DNA of 64,000 nucleotides from Bittarella massiliensis (ex Durand et al. 2017) (GTDB lineage Bacteria > Bacillota > Clostridia > Oscillospirales > Ruminococcaceae). This document shows, piece after piece, positions 41,805-49,488 of this stretch; within the stretch, counting starts at the first letter, position 1; every line of letters starts with the position of its first letter. The notes below the pieces were generated by a model that was given only the letters and a program-made list of their open reading frames with translations, was not told the origin of the DNA and searched no databases. Both the position numbers and the translations under genes were made by a program. The stretch is taken from positions 1-64,000 of the forward strand of contig NZ_JABFCL010000001.1 of NCBI RefSeq assembly GCF_017566145.1, in the 5' to 3' direction.

Positions 41805-42449
41805 ATGGGGAGACGGAAGAAGGAGCCCGCAGAGGCCCACCGCAGCCGCATCGCCCAGGCGGCGGCCGCGCTTTTTGCCCGGCGGGGGCTGGGTTCGGTG
41901 ACGGTGGAGGAAATTGCCCGGGAAGCGGGGTACAGCAAGGCCACCCTCTATGTTTACTTTCGGGGCAAAGAGGAGATCGTCGCCGCCCTTACCCTGGAGA
42001 GCATGCGGCGGCTGCGGGACTGCCTGTCCTCCGCCCTTGTGCGGGGAGAGGGCATAAGGGGCCGCTATAATGCTGTTTGCGAGGCGCTCCGGCGCTACCA
42101 GGAGAAGGACTCCTTCTTCTTTGGCCTGGCCCTGCGGGAGATCAACATAGATTGGGAGAGCCCCGACACCCTGCCGGTGGAACGGGAGATCTTTGCTGTG
42201 GGAGAGGAGATAAACGGCCTGATGGGCCGCTTTCTGTGCGAGGGAATGGAGGCGGGCACATTTCGCCCAGACCTGGAAGTTCTGCCCACGGTCTTTGCCT
42301 TCTGGGGAATGCTGACTGGTCTCATGCAGATGGCTGCGAGCAAGGAGCACTACATCGAAAAGGCGATGGGTCTTAGCAGGGAGGCGTTTCTTGCCGGCGG
42401 ATTTGAAACCCTATACCGCGCCATTGCCAAAGAGGAGGGGACGAGATGA
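41805..42449 (+). CDS. TetR-family transcriptional repressor
   Basis: A 214-residue repressor. The helix-turn-helix TVEEIAREAGYSKATLYVYF is at residues 30-49 of an N-terminal three-helix domain. The rest is a helical ligand-binding domain with no family-specific motif. ATG 41805 follows AAAGGGG. Its stop overlaps the FMN reductase start, so they are co-transcribed and likely autoregulated through the palindrome at 41769. The effector could be a quinone or electrophile handled by the reductase (inference). Confidence 0.9.
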   Translation: MGRRKKEPAEAHRSRIAQAAAALFARRGLGSVTVEEIAREAGYSKATLYVYFRGKEEIVAALTLESMRRLRDCLSSALVRGEGIRGRYNAVCEALRRYQEKDSFFFGLALREINIDWESPDTLPVEREIFAVGEEINGLMGRFLCEGMEAGTFRPDLEVLPTVFAFWGMLTGLMQMAASKEHYIEKAMGLSREAFLAGGFETLYRAIAKEEGTR

Positions 42450-43012
42450 AACGGTTGTTGGCAATTTTGGGGAGTCCACATCCGAACGGGTCGACGGCGG
42501 CCATGTTGGCGTGCGCTGCCGCCGCTGCCGAGAGGGCCGGGTGGGCGGTGGACAGAGTGGATCTCTACCGAGAGGAGATCGGCTTTTGCCGGGGATGCCG
42601 CGCCTGTATCAAGGCGGGCGGCTGTGTGGTACAGGATGGGGTGCAGAGGATCGCCCGGCTCCTGCAGGGGTGCGACGCGGTTGTTCTGGCCGCCCCCACC
42701 TACTGGGCCAACCTGCCCGCAGCGGTCAAAAACCTCTTTGACCGGCTGCTCGGCACCGCGATGGAGGAGACCAAGACCTTTCCCAAGCCCCGGCTGTCGC
42801 CGCGCCAGCACTACCTGCTGCTGACGGCCTGCAACACCCCCGCCCCCTTTGACTATCTCTGCGGGCAGAGCCGGGGGGCCATTCGCGCCATGGAGGAATT
42901 TTTTCACACGGCGGGGATGAAACGGATGGGGCGAGTGGTCTTTGCAGGCGCGCATGGGCGCAGGGCGCTGCCCCCCTCACTCGAGAGAAGGATCCGCCGC
43001 TTCTGGCAGTGA
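42446..43012 (+). CDS. Flavodoxin-fold NAD(P)H-dependent oxidoreductase
   Basis: A 188-residue flavoprotein with the phosphate loop ILGSPHPNGSTA (residues 7-18) and the Cys stretch CRGCRACIKAGGC (about 49-61), as in iron-sulfur flavoprotein-like reductases. APTYWANLPAAVKNLFDRLLG is the flavin loop. It is about 30% longer after the loop than classic FMN reductases. ATG 42446 overlaps the tetR stop (ATGA). A paralogue lies at 14083. Confidence 0.86.
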   Translation: MKRLLAILGSPHPNGSTAAMLACAAAAAERAGWAVDRVDLYREEIGFCRGCRACIKAGGCVVQDGVQRIARLLQGCDAVVLAAPTYWANLPAAVKNLFDRLLGTAMEETKTFPKPRLSPRQHYLLLTACNTPAPFDYLCGQSRGAIRAMEEFFHTAGMKRMGRVVFAGAHGRRALPPSLERRIRRFWQ

Positions 43013-43026
43013 GAGAGCCGCTTCGC

Positions 43027-43065
43027 AAAATCCCCCAGGGTCTGTCTGTACCCTGGGGGATTTTA
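43027..43065 (+). terminator. Terminator of the tetR operon
   Basis: AAAATCCCCCAGGGT and ACCCTGGGGGATTTT are perfect 15-bp arms with an eight-base loop. Confidence 0.85.
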
Positions 43066-43203
43066 TGTGGCAGGGGGTTGACGCCCTTCAGGCGGGAGCA
43101 ATCAGAAAGACGCCGCTGGCGGGGGGAGCGCCCGGGCAGCAGAAAAGCGCCGCCCTTTTAAAGAACCGTTTGCCGGTCAGTGGGCGCGGCTTTCAAGGGA
43201 GTC

Positions 43204-43848
43204 CTAAAAGGTGGCGTTGGCCCGCCAGAAACCGAGAAAGACGCGCATGAAAGGCCCCGCCTTTTGGTTGCGGTGAAACCGCCAGAGGGACCAGAGGACC
43301 AGCAGGGTTCCCAGCAGGCAGGCGATCATGTCGAGCATGGTGTCGTGGATGCCGGTGGTGAGGACGCGCTGGGGATCGGTGTGAAAGACAAAGTCACAGG
43401 CGTACTCGGCGATCTCCCAGCAGGCGGCGACGAGCATGGGGAAGGAGAGGGTGAAGTAAAGGGCAAAGGGGGCGTCTTCCTCGGCGAGGGGACGATCCCT
43501 GTGCAGGTAGCCAAAGAGACAGAGGCCCAGCAGGGCAAAGAGAACGCCGGAGAGGAGGTGGACGAACTTGTCAAACCAGGGAAACCAGTGGTAGCCCTTC
43601 ATGGCAATGCCCACCCCGTAGGCGAGAAAGGCGAAGAGGGCGACGGCCCGGCTGAGGGCAGGGACCGGTTTTAGGCGAAGGAGGCGGTAGGCCAGCGGCG
43701 GGATGAGGAGAAAGAGGGGGGCGGCGGCGGTGACCAGCAGATAGGGCCAGGGGAAACAGAAAAAGTCCGCCACCCCGATGGCCAGGGTGCCGGCGAGGTA
43801 GGCGACGACGGCGGCGCGACCGCCGCACTGGTTGACAAGGGTCTGCAT
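43204..43848 (-). CDS. DUF2238 (YjdF-like) membrane protein
   Basis: A 214-residue inner-membrane protein with about six helices. The segment WFPWFDKFVHLLSGVLFALLG, then ACWEIAEYACDF, then IHDTMLDMIACLLGTLLV, follows the DUF2238 pattern of conserved His, Glu and Asp in the membrane. Function unknown. ATG 43848 follows GGGAGGAATTTG; the longer frame to 43890 lacks a site. Confidence 0.8.
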   Translation of the reverse strand: MQTLVNQCGGRAAVVAYLAGTLAIGVADFFCFPWPYLLVTAAAPLFLLIPPLAYRLLRLKPVPALSRAVALFAFLAYGVGIAMKGYHWFPWFDKFVHLLSGVLFALLGLCLFGYLHRDRPLAEEDAPFALYFTLSFPMLVAACWEIAEYACDFVFHTDPQRVLTTGIHDTMLDMIACLLGTLLVLWSLWRFHRNQKAGPFMRVFLGFWRANATF

Positions 43849-43956
43849 CAAATTCCTCCCGTTTTGCTTGATAGCCCTTTTAGTATACAACAGGGAGGGG
43901 AAATTGGGCAGTCCCCATCCCCCTACAAATTTGTTTCAATTTTCTTTCGGTTGGCC

Positions 43957-43993
43957 CAAAAAGAGAGCGGGCGCTGTGGTCGACAGCGCCCGC
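43957..43993 (-). terminator. Terminator of the ABC exporter operon
   Basis: GCGGGCGCTGT and ACAGCGCCCGC are perfect 11-bp arms. On the minus strand they are followed by TCTCTTTTT. Confidence 0.78.
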
Positions 43994-44017
43994 ATAGCAA
44001 ATGGAAAATGGTGGATT

Positions 44018-44740
44018 TTAGCGGGTCAGGAGCCCGCCTTTTTTGGAAAGCCGCCATCCGCAGAGGCCCAGGGCCACAAGAGAGATGAGAAAGAGGGCGG
44101 CGACCGCCTGCCACCCCCCTTCGCCGGTGAAGAGGGAGTAGCTCCAGGAGGCTGGAAAGATGCGGCCGGCGAGGCGCAGGGGGGCGGGGAGAAAGGCGGC
44201 GGGGAAGAGGGCTCCCGAGAGCATGATGGAGGGGAGAAAGAAGATCTGGGAGACCATGGTCAGCCGGGAGCTTGTCTGAAAGAAGAGGCCGAGGGCGGTT
44301 CCCAGACAGAGGCAGGTAAAGAGAAACAGGACCATTGTTCCCAGGTAGAGGGGGAGGTTGGAGGGCAGGCTGGCGTCAAAGAGGGGCGGGGCCAGCAGAA
44401 GGATGAGCAGGCCGACGAGAAAGAGGTGGACAAAGGCGGACAGAAAGTTGGCTGCCGCCGGGGCCCAGAGGGGAACGCCACCCACCTGATAGGCCTTTTT
44501 GGTCTCGCTGCCGTAGAGGGCGGTGAGGGGGACCGGCGCGCCGAGAAAGGCCCCCATGCTGACGGCAAAGACCGACATGGCGGGGATGACCGTCTCCTTG
44601 GCGCCGGGGTCGAGGGAGGTGAGGATCCCCCCCATGAAGAGGAAGAAGACCAAAGGCACCAGATAGTAGGTGAGCAGCACGTCGCGGTTGCGCAAATCCA
44701 GTTTCCACTGGAGAGCGGCCTGGTAGAAAAAAGCGGTCAT
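44018..44740 (-). CDS. ABC-2 type exporter permease
   Basis: A 240-residue membrane protein with six helices: residues 20-40, 52-72, 100-125, 130-155, 160-180 and 210-230. FFLPSIMLSGALFPAAFLP is the re-entrant segment typical of ABC-2 permeases. ATG 44740 overlaps the ATPase stop (ATGA). With the ATPase it would form an exporter of drugs, lipids or peptides. Confidence 0.88.
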   Translation of the reverse strand: MTAFFYQAALQWKLDLRNRDVLLTYYLVPLVFFLFMGGILTSLDPGAKETVIPAMSVFAVSMGAFLGAPVPLTALYGSETKKAYQVGGVPLWAPAAANFLSAFVHLFLVGLLILLLAPPLFDASLPSNLPLYLGTMVLFLFTCLCLGTALGLFFQTSSRLTMVSQIFFLPSIMLSGALFPAAFLPAPLRLAGRIFPASWSYSLFTGEGGWQAVAALFLISLVALGLCGWRLSKKGGLLTR

Positions 44741-45609
44741 TTCGTCTCCTCCTGCTGTGCAAAGTCCAAAAATCGGTCCTCCAGGCTCTGGTGCTCCACC
44801 CGTACGTCCTCCACCCGTACGCCGGCGCTGCGGGCGAGGGAGAGCAGTTCCCACAGCCCCTCGTCGAGCTGTTGTGCCCGGTAGAGGGCATAGCCCTGGC
44901 GCTCGCCGGCGAACTGGCAGTTTCGCAGCGCCGCTGCATTTAGAGGAGCGCCGGTTTTGAGGCAGATCTGCGCCCCCGTTTCGCCCTGGCAGAGCAGTTC
45001 GGCGGGGCTGCCGGAAAAGGCGACTTGCCCCCCTTTGAGGAGGACGATCTGGTCGCAGAGGCGCTCGACCTCGGCCATGTCGTGGCTGGCCAGGAGGATG
45101 GCGCAGCCGCGCTCCTTTAAGCGGCCGATCTGCCGGTGAAGGGCAGCCCGCCCCTCCACGTCCAGACCGGCGGTGGGTTCGTCCAAAAAGAGGAGGGAGG
45201 GCTGGCCGATGAGGGCCAGGGCCAGGTGGAGGCGGCGCTTCTGGCCGGTGGAGAGGGCCCGGTAGGGGCGCTTGCCCAGGGAGTCAATCCCCAGTTCTGC
45301 CTCCGCCTCCCGGTCGCGCTCGCCGCCGTTCCAGCGGCAGAAGAGTTCCAGCGCCTCCTGCGGGCGGATGGTGGCCGGCAGGGAGGAGGACTGCAGCTGC
45401 ACCCCCAACCGCCCGGACATTTCCACCGTGCCGCGGTCTCGGGTGCGCAGCCCCTCGATGCACTCCAGCGCGGTGGTCTTGCCGGCGCCGTTGGGGCCCA
45501 GCAGGGCGGCGATCTCCCCCTCTTTTAGGGTGAGGGAAACCCCCTTTAACACCTCCTTTTCGCCGTAGCGCTTGCAGAGGTTTTGAACGCTGAGTGCGGT
45601 CTTGCTCAT
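44737..45609 (-). CDS. ABC exporter ATP-binding protein
   Basis: A 290-residue ATPase: Walker A GPNGAGKTTALE (about residues 37-48), signature LSTGQKRRLHLALAL, Walker B LLFLDEPTAGLD, and switch His in LLASHDMAE. A C-terminal regulatory part of about 80 residues follows, as in drug-exporter ATPases such as CcmA/DrrA types. It sits directly after the MerR gene stop and is the second gene of that operon. Confidence 0.93.
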   Translation of the reverse strand: MSKTALSVQNLCKRYGEKEVLKGVSLTLKEGEIAALLGPNGAGKTTALECIEGLRTRDRGTVEMSGRLGVQLQSSSLPATIRPQEALELFCRWNGGERDREAEAELGIDSLGKRPYRALSTGQKRRLHLALALIGQPSLLFLDEPTAGLDVEGRAALHRQIGRLKERGCAILLASHDMAEVERLCDQIVLLKGGQVAFSGSPAELLCQGETGAQICLKTGAPLNAAALRNCQFAGERQGYALYRAQQLDEGLWELLSLARSAGVRVEDVRVEHQSLEDRFLDFAQQEETK

Positions 45610-46404
45610 CTAGTTCTCCTTCTGTTCGGGAAGGCGGATGCCAGCCCTTTGAAAATAGGCGTCCAGGGCCTGTTCTAAAACGGGGGTCACCCTCTCCTGC
45701 CGCTGGCGAAACTCGTCCCCCCAGCGGGACTTGCTGTCGGCAAAGGCCGTGAGCTGGGGGAGGAGGGAGAGGTCGCCCCCAGTGAATTCGGTCACCATGG
45801 ACCACCAGCGGCCGCCGATGTCCGCGAGGGCCCCTTCGTCTAGGGCGCCGCCCGCTTCCTGCAGGGCGATGATCTCGTCGCAGAGGGCCTTCCAGGTGTC
45901 AAAGATGGCGAGCCCCTGTTCGGGCTGGTCGCGAAAGCGGTCTTTGATGTGTTCCATCAGCGAGTCGTCGAAGAATTTGACGATCCAGTAGCCCTCGTTT
46001 TTCTGCTGCAAAAGGGTGACGATCTCGGCGTATTTTTTAAAGTCCACTGCCTGCATCTGCACCACCTCTTTTTCCAGGGCGGTGATGGCGTTTAGGGCCT
46101 GCTGCAATTCGGCAATTTGACGGCCGACGATCTCCCGCTGGTGGGCCAGGGCCTGGGCCACCTGTTGGGGGGTGTCCAGGGAGAAGAGATGCTCCCTGAT
46201 CTGTTGCAGGGAGAATCCCAGGTATTTTAAAGACTGTATCTGGTGGAGGCGGACGACGTCCTTTCCGGTGTAGAGCCGCCGCCCGCCGGGGCTCCTGGCC
46301 GAGGGTTTTAACAGGCCCTCTCTGTCATAGTACTGCAGGGTGCGCACCGTGACCCCCATCTGTGCGGCCAGCTGGCCCACGGTGAGCGGTTCACTTTGGT
46401 CCAT
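45610..46404 (-). CDS. MerR-family regulator with TipAS-like sensor
   Basis: A 264-residue regulator. The MerR winged helix is residues 6-75 (LTVGQLAAQMGVTVRTLQYYDREGL, then GGRRLYTGKDVVRL), a coiled coil spans about 80-125, and the C-terminal helical domain (about 150-245) resembles TipAS ligand-binding domains. It lacks the metal-binding Cys of MerR or CueR. TipAL-type proteins bind many drugs, and the following ABC exporter genes fit a drug-induced efflux unit. Its own promoter has the 19-bp spacer used by this family. Confidence 0.9.
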   Translation of the reverse strand: MDQSEPLTVGQLAAQMGVTVRTLQYYDREGLLKPSARSPGGRRLYTGKDVVRLHQIQSLKYLGFSLQQIREHLFSLDTPQQVAQALAHQREIVGRQIAELQQALNAITALEKEVVQMQAVDFKKYAEIVTLLQQKNEGYWIVKFFDDSLMEHIKDRFRDQPEQGLAIFDTWKALCDEIIALQEAGGALDEGALADIGGRWWSMVTEFTGGDLSLLPQLTAFADSKSRWGDEFRQRQERVTPVLEQALDAYFQRAGIRLPEQKEN

Positions 46405-46426
46405 GTTGGATCACCTCTCTGTGGGC

Positions 46427-46457
46427 ATTGTACTATGTGACGTAGGGTCACAAGCAA
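46427..46457 (-). promoter_or_regulatory. MerR-type promoter with dyad in a 19-bp spacer
   Basis: On the minus strand TTGCTT (46457-46452), 19 bases, TACAAT (46432-46427). The spacer holds TGTGAC-N5-GTCACA (46436-46452), the place and form expected for a MerR-family operator. Confidence 0.8.
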
Positions 46458-46489
46458 CCCCTTTTACAAATTCTCTGTATTTTCCAACC

Positions 46490-46537
46490 AAAAAGGGGCG
46501 GGGCCGCCGGTCTATTTCGGCAGCCCCGTCCCCTTTG
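46490..46537 (-). terminator. Terminator of the 46566-46736 micro-gene
   Basis: On the minus strand AAAGGGGACGGGGCTGCCG pairs, with one bulge, with CGGCGGCCCCGCCCCTTTTT. Confidence 0.75.
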
Positions 46538-46565
46538 GCCCTGGCGCTGACGCCGGGGCGGGCAT

Positions 46566-46736
46566 CTATCTGTTTTGGCGGTACTCTTCAGCGCAGGCCT
46601 GCAATTCTGAGAAGGTGCGCACGTCGCTCTCCTCCACCTGCTGGCGCATGTCGGCGGGCAGGGAGTGAAAGTACTCATAGCTGGTCAGGTCCTGGTCGAT
46701 GAGATCGCTCAAACAGAGATGAACGGATTCGGACAT
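46566..46736 (-). CDS. 56-residue micro-protein, CLSDL family
   Basis: An ATG at 46736, preceded by GAGGGGGGATCACA, opens a 56-codon frame with high coding quality and a terminator after it. It is acidic and helical: CLSDLIDQDL at residues 8-17, YFHSLPADMRQQVEE at 22-36. It is clearly related to the 58-residue protein at 47512-47688, sharing CLSDL, F-x2-LP, a Gln-rich helix and a final Ala-Glu/Asp helix. Function unknown; no cofactor motif or membrane segment. Confidence 0.72.
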   Translation of the reverse strand: MSESVHLCLSDLIDQDLTSYEYFHSLPADMRQQVEESDVRTFSELQACAEEYRQNR

Positions 46737-46798
46737 TGTGATCCCCCCTCACAGAGAGTGTTTGCAGGGTGAGGGACGTCAATCAGAGGGAAATGGCG

Positions 46799-47263
46799 TC
46801 AATTTTGGCGAGTTTTTGCCCGCCGACGCCGCCACAGCAAGAGAAAGAGGAGCGCTGCAGCCAGCCCGGTGAGGGCGCCGGCAAAGTCGAGCCAGACATC
46901 GCTGATCTGCCCGGAGCGCCCGGGCACCAGGAGCTGGATGCTCTCGTCGCACAGGGGAACCATCAGACAGTAAAAGAGGGGGAGCGCCAGGTGGGGCCGC
47001 CAGTGGACGGTGTACTGGCGAAAGGTGGCCAGCGCCAGCGCCCCCAGCACGAAGTATTCGGCAAAGTGGGCGGCTTTGCGGACAAAGTGTTCGCTGAGTT
47101 GGAGGGGGAGACCGAAGGAGTTCAAAAAGCCGTTGATCAGGGCCAGCACCGCCCCGCTTTTGGAGGAGGAGCTGGGCCCCATGTCCAGCGAGTTGGAAAA
47201 GACAAAGAGGGTGTAGAGGATGAGCAGGGCGGTGAAGAGCGCCCTGCGGCGGCGGATGGACAT
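46799..47263 (-). CDS. VanZ-family membrane protein
   Basis: A 154-residue membrane protein with four helices. The VanZ marks SNSLDMGPSSSSKSG near residue 23, VRKAAHFAEYFVLGAL near 62 and CDESIQLLVPGRSGQISDVWLDFAGALTG near 105 are present. VanZ-like proteins modestly change glycopeptide resistance in some hosts, but most have no known role. No van cluster is nearby. Confidence 0.9.
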   Translation of the reverse strand: MSIRRRRALFTALLILYTLFVFSNSLDMGPSSSSKSGAVLALINGFLNSFGLPLQLSEHFVRKAAHFAEYFVLGALALATFRQYTVHWRPHLALPLFYCLMVPLCDESIQLLVPGRSGQISDVWLDFAGALTGLAAALLFLLLWRRRRAKTRQN

Positions 47264-47326
47264 AAAAAGCCCCCTGTACAGGAAATTTGACCAAGCCGTC
47301 TGCCGGCGGCTGGCCGCTGCCAGTTC

Positions 47327-47355
47327 ATTATAAAAGGGGGAAGGGCAAAATGCAA
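47327..47355 (-). promoter_or_regulatory. VanZ promoter
   Basis: On the minus strand TTGCAT (47355-47350), 17 bases, TATAAT (47332-47327). Confidence 0.75.
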
Positions 47356-47362
47356 ACGGATG

Positions 47363-47392
47363 AAAAGGGCGGGGATCACTCCCCGCCCTTTT
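47363..47392. terminator. Terminator overlapping the stop of the CxxC micro-gene
   Basis: AAAAGGGCGGGG and CCCCGCCCTTTT are perfect 12-bp arms around the stop codon at 47376-47378. Confidence 0.8.
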
Positions 47393-47519
47393 GGTAGGCG
47401 ACCAACACCACCGGCTGGCCGCAGGAATGGCAGATGGCCTTTTCTGCCTCCCGCAGAATGCGGCAGGCCTCTTCGCTCAAGGGGGCCACCCCGTACTGGT
47501 TGGGGCCCATCTCAGTCAT
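47376..47519 (-). CDS. 47-residue micro-protein with CxxC
   Basis: An ATG at 47519 overlaps the stop of the preceding micro-gene (bases 47512-47514) and opens a 47-codon frame. It ends inside a strong terminator. The protein has a Glu/Arg helix (LSEEACRILREAEKAI) and then CHSCGQ, one zinc-knuckle half. That suggests a metal site made by a dimer, or a partner protein. Translational coupling with the upstream gene supports reality. Unknown function. Confidence 0.6.
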   Translation of the reverse strand: MTEMGPNQYGVAPLSEEACRILREAEKAICHSCGQPVVLVAYQKGGE

Positions 47520-47688
47520 CTCCCCGGGTCAGTTTGTCGGCGTAGGACAGCAGCGCCTCGCGGGTACAGACGTGATCGCCCCGCTGGCGGATGGTCTCCT
47601 GCACGTAGCCGGGCAGCTGGGCAAAGGCGTCTCTGGCCTCGGCGTCGCCGGAGAGGAGGTCGGACAGGCAGTTGAAAGATTGGTTCAT
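47512..47688 (-). CDS. 58-residue micro-protein, CLSDL family
   Basis: ATG 47688 follows GGGGAGGTGAGCCAA. Residues 7-12 are CLSDLL, then FAQLPGYVQETIRQRGDHV and a C-terminal helix REALLSYADKL. It is paralogous to the protein at 46566-46736 and lies in a two-gene unit with the CxxC micro-protein. The frame is open farther upstream to 48216, but that part is the antisense of metF. Confidence 0.75.
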   Translation of the reverse strand: MNQSFNCLSDLLSGDAEARDAFAQLPGYVQETIRQRGDHVCTREALLSYADKLTRGDD

Positions 47689-47801
47689 TTGGCTCACCTC
47701 CCCTTTAGTATTCCGATGGGCGGCCCCGCTATGCCCTGCCAGCTGACAAAAGAAGATTTGAAAAAGGTGACAAAAAGCTGGTGTGTATTTTGGAGGAATG
47801 C

Positions 47802-47807
47802 TATAAT
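47802..47807 (+). promoter_or_regulatory. Extended -10 promoter of the metF operon
   Basis: AATGC-TATAAT-AGCC, with no convincing -35. The leader to the metF start is about 90 bases. Confidence 0.62.
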
Positions 47808-47816
47808 AGCCAAAAA

Positions 47817-47860
47817 GCCCCTTACAGGAGATGGGCGGGGGATGAGCCCATCTCTGGGGC
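47817..47860 (+). promoter_or_regulatory. Structured RNA element in the metF leader
   Basis: Nested pairings: GCCCC (47817-47821) with GGGGC (47856-47860), enclosing GAGATGGGC (47828-47836) and GCCCATCTC (47846-47854). There is no T-run. It could be a small riboswitch or stabilising structure; it matches none of the SAM, SAH, THF or cobalamin classes I can recall. Confidence 0.45.
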
Positions 47861-47905
47861 CGCGCCAAAGGGCGGCGGAACAAGGGGGAAGGAGAGTGGA
47901 GAGGG

Positions 47906-48790
47906 ATGAATCTGGCGGATCTGTTTCGGCAAAAAAAGTGTGTGTTGTCCTTTGAGGTGTTTCCGCCGAAAAAAAGCAGCGGGGTGGAGAGCGTCACCCA
48001 CACACTGGACGAGTTGTGCGCCCTAGGACCGGACTTTATCAGCGTGACCTTCGGTGCGGGGGGCACCGGCGTCAAGGACAACCGGACGGTGGAACTGGCC
48101 GGCGCCATCCGCGCCCGGGGGATGGAGCCCCTGGCCCATCTGACCTGTATCAATTCCGACGAGGAGACCCTGCTGGGACTTTTGGACAGGCTGGAGGAGG
48201 CGGGGGTGAAAAACATTCTCGCCCTGCGGGGCGACCGGGTGGAGGGGGCCGCGGAGGGGCCCTACCGCCACGCCAACGAGTTGATGGAGCGGATCGCCCG
48301 CCGGGGCGGGTTCAACCTGGTGGGGGCCTGTTACCCCGAGTGCCACTGCGAGGCGCCCGACGCCCTCCACGACCTGCAAAACCTGCGCCGCAAACAGGAG
48401 GCAGGGGCCACCCACCTGATCACCCAGCTGTTTTTTGACAACCGCTGTTTTTACGACTTTGTCGAGAAGGCGCGGATTGCGGGGATCCACCTGCCCATCG
48501 AGGCGGGGATCATGCCCATTGTCAGCAAGCGGCAGATCGAGCGGATCGTCACCCTCTGCGGGGCCAGCATCCCCCCGAAGTTCGCCCGGATGCTCAGCCG
48601 CTTTGAGGGCGACCCCGCCGCCCTGCGGGACGCGGGGATCGCCTACGCCACCGAGCAGATCATCGACCTGATCGGCAGCGGGGTGGAGGGCATTCACATC
48701 TACACCATGAACAACCCCGCCGTGGCCCGGCGAATTTGCGAAAACATCGCCACCGCTCTGGATTGCGTCAATGGGGGCGGGGCGGCGTGA
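47906..48790 (+). CDS. metF: Methylenetetrahydrofolate reductase
   Basis: A 294-residue flavoprotein TIM barrel that reduces 5,10-methylene-THF to 5-methyl-THF. Typical segments are LSFEVFPPKKS (catalytic Glu), DFISVTFGAGG, LAHLTCINSD, NILALRGDRVEG, GGFNLVGACYPECH and ITQLFFDN. It provides methyl groups to the MetH encoded two genes later. ATG 47906 follows a GGAGAGTGGAGAGGG tract. Overlaps the next gene (GTGA). Confidence 0.95.
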   Translation: MNLADLFRQKKCVLSFEVFPPKKSSGVESVTHTLDELCALGPDFISVTFGAGGTGVKDNRTVELAGAIRARGMEPLAHLTCINSDEETLLGLLDRLEEAGVKNILALRGDRVEGAAEGPYRHANELMERIARRGGFNLVGACYPECHCEAPDALHDLQNLRRKQEAGATHLITQLFFDNRCFYDFVEKARIAGIHLPIEAGIMPIVSKRQIERIVTLCGASIPPKFARMLSRFEGDPAALRDAGIAYATEQIIDLIGSGVEGIHIYTMNNPAVARRICENIATALDCVNGGGAA

Positions 48791-49488
48791 GGGCGGTAGA
48801 CGCAGCCTCGCTGCCCATCTCCCGAAAAGAGATGCTGCGCTATCTGCGCCATCGGGGCGGCCCCCTGACCGAGGAGATGGAGGCGCTGCTGAAAAGCTGC
48901 GAGGAGGAGCTGCGAGCTGTTGCCCGCCCCCGCTACTGCCACCGATTTTTTGCCCTGGAGCGGCGGGGAGCGGCCCTCGCTCTGACAGGGAGCGGCGTCC
49001 TGCTGCCGGGGCGACAGATCGCCGCGCTGCTGGAGGGCTGTGACGGATGCGCGCTGTTGGGGGCGACGCTGGGGGGCGAGGTGGACCGGCTGATTCGCCG
49101 CGCCCAGGTGGAGCAGATGGCGCGGGCGGTGGTGCTCGACGCCCTGGGAACTGCAGCTGTCGAGGCGCTCTGCGACCTGGCGGGGGAGGAAATTCGCCGG
49201 GCGGCAGCTGCGGAGGGGAAGAGCTGTACCTGGCGCTTTAGCCCCGGGTACGGCGACCTGCCGCTGGACTGCCAGCGGGACTTTTTGGGGTTGCTGGACG
49301 CATCCCGGCAGATCGGGCTGACCCTCACCCCACAGCTGATGATGGTGCCCGAAAAGTCGGTCAGCGCCATCATTGGGGTGGGCGCGCCCTCGGGGAAGGG
49401 GCCCCAGCGGGGCTGCGAGGGCTGCGCCCTGCAAAAAAACTGTGTTTACAGACGGGAGGGACTGCACTGTGCAGAACCATTGGGATGA
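48787..49488 (+). CDS. MetH activation-domain protein (B12-dependent methionine synthase reactivation)
   Basis: A 233-residue free-standing version of the C-terminal activation domain of methionine synthase. The AdoMet-binding Arg-x3-Gly-Tyr pattern is visible as RFSPGYGDLPLDCQ near residue 155, and the C-terminus has four Cys (CEGCALQKNC...C) that may bind a metal. It would re-methylate oxidised cob(II)alamin on MetH. GTG 48787 overlaps the metF stop; its own end overlaps metH by 20 bases. Confidence 0.9.
   Translation: MRAVDAASLPISRKEMLRYLRHRGGPLTEEMEALLKSCEEELRAVARPRYCHRFFALERRGAALALTGSGVLLPGRQIAALLEGCDGCALLGATLGGEVDRLIRRAQVEQMARAVVLDALGTAAVEALCDLAGEEIRRAAAAEGKSCTWRFSPGYGDLPLDCQRDFLGLLDASRQIGLTLTPQLMMVPEKSVSAIIGVGAPSGKGPQRGCEGCALQKNCVYRREGLHCAEPLG

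Noticed and set aside
42066..42074. TATAAT-like promoter inside tetR
   Set aside because: No -35 and no downstream gene start; it is within coding sequence.
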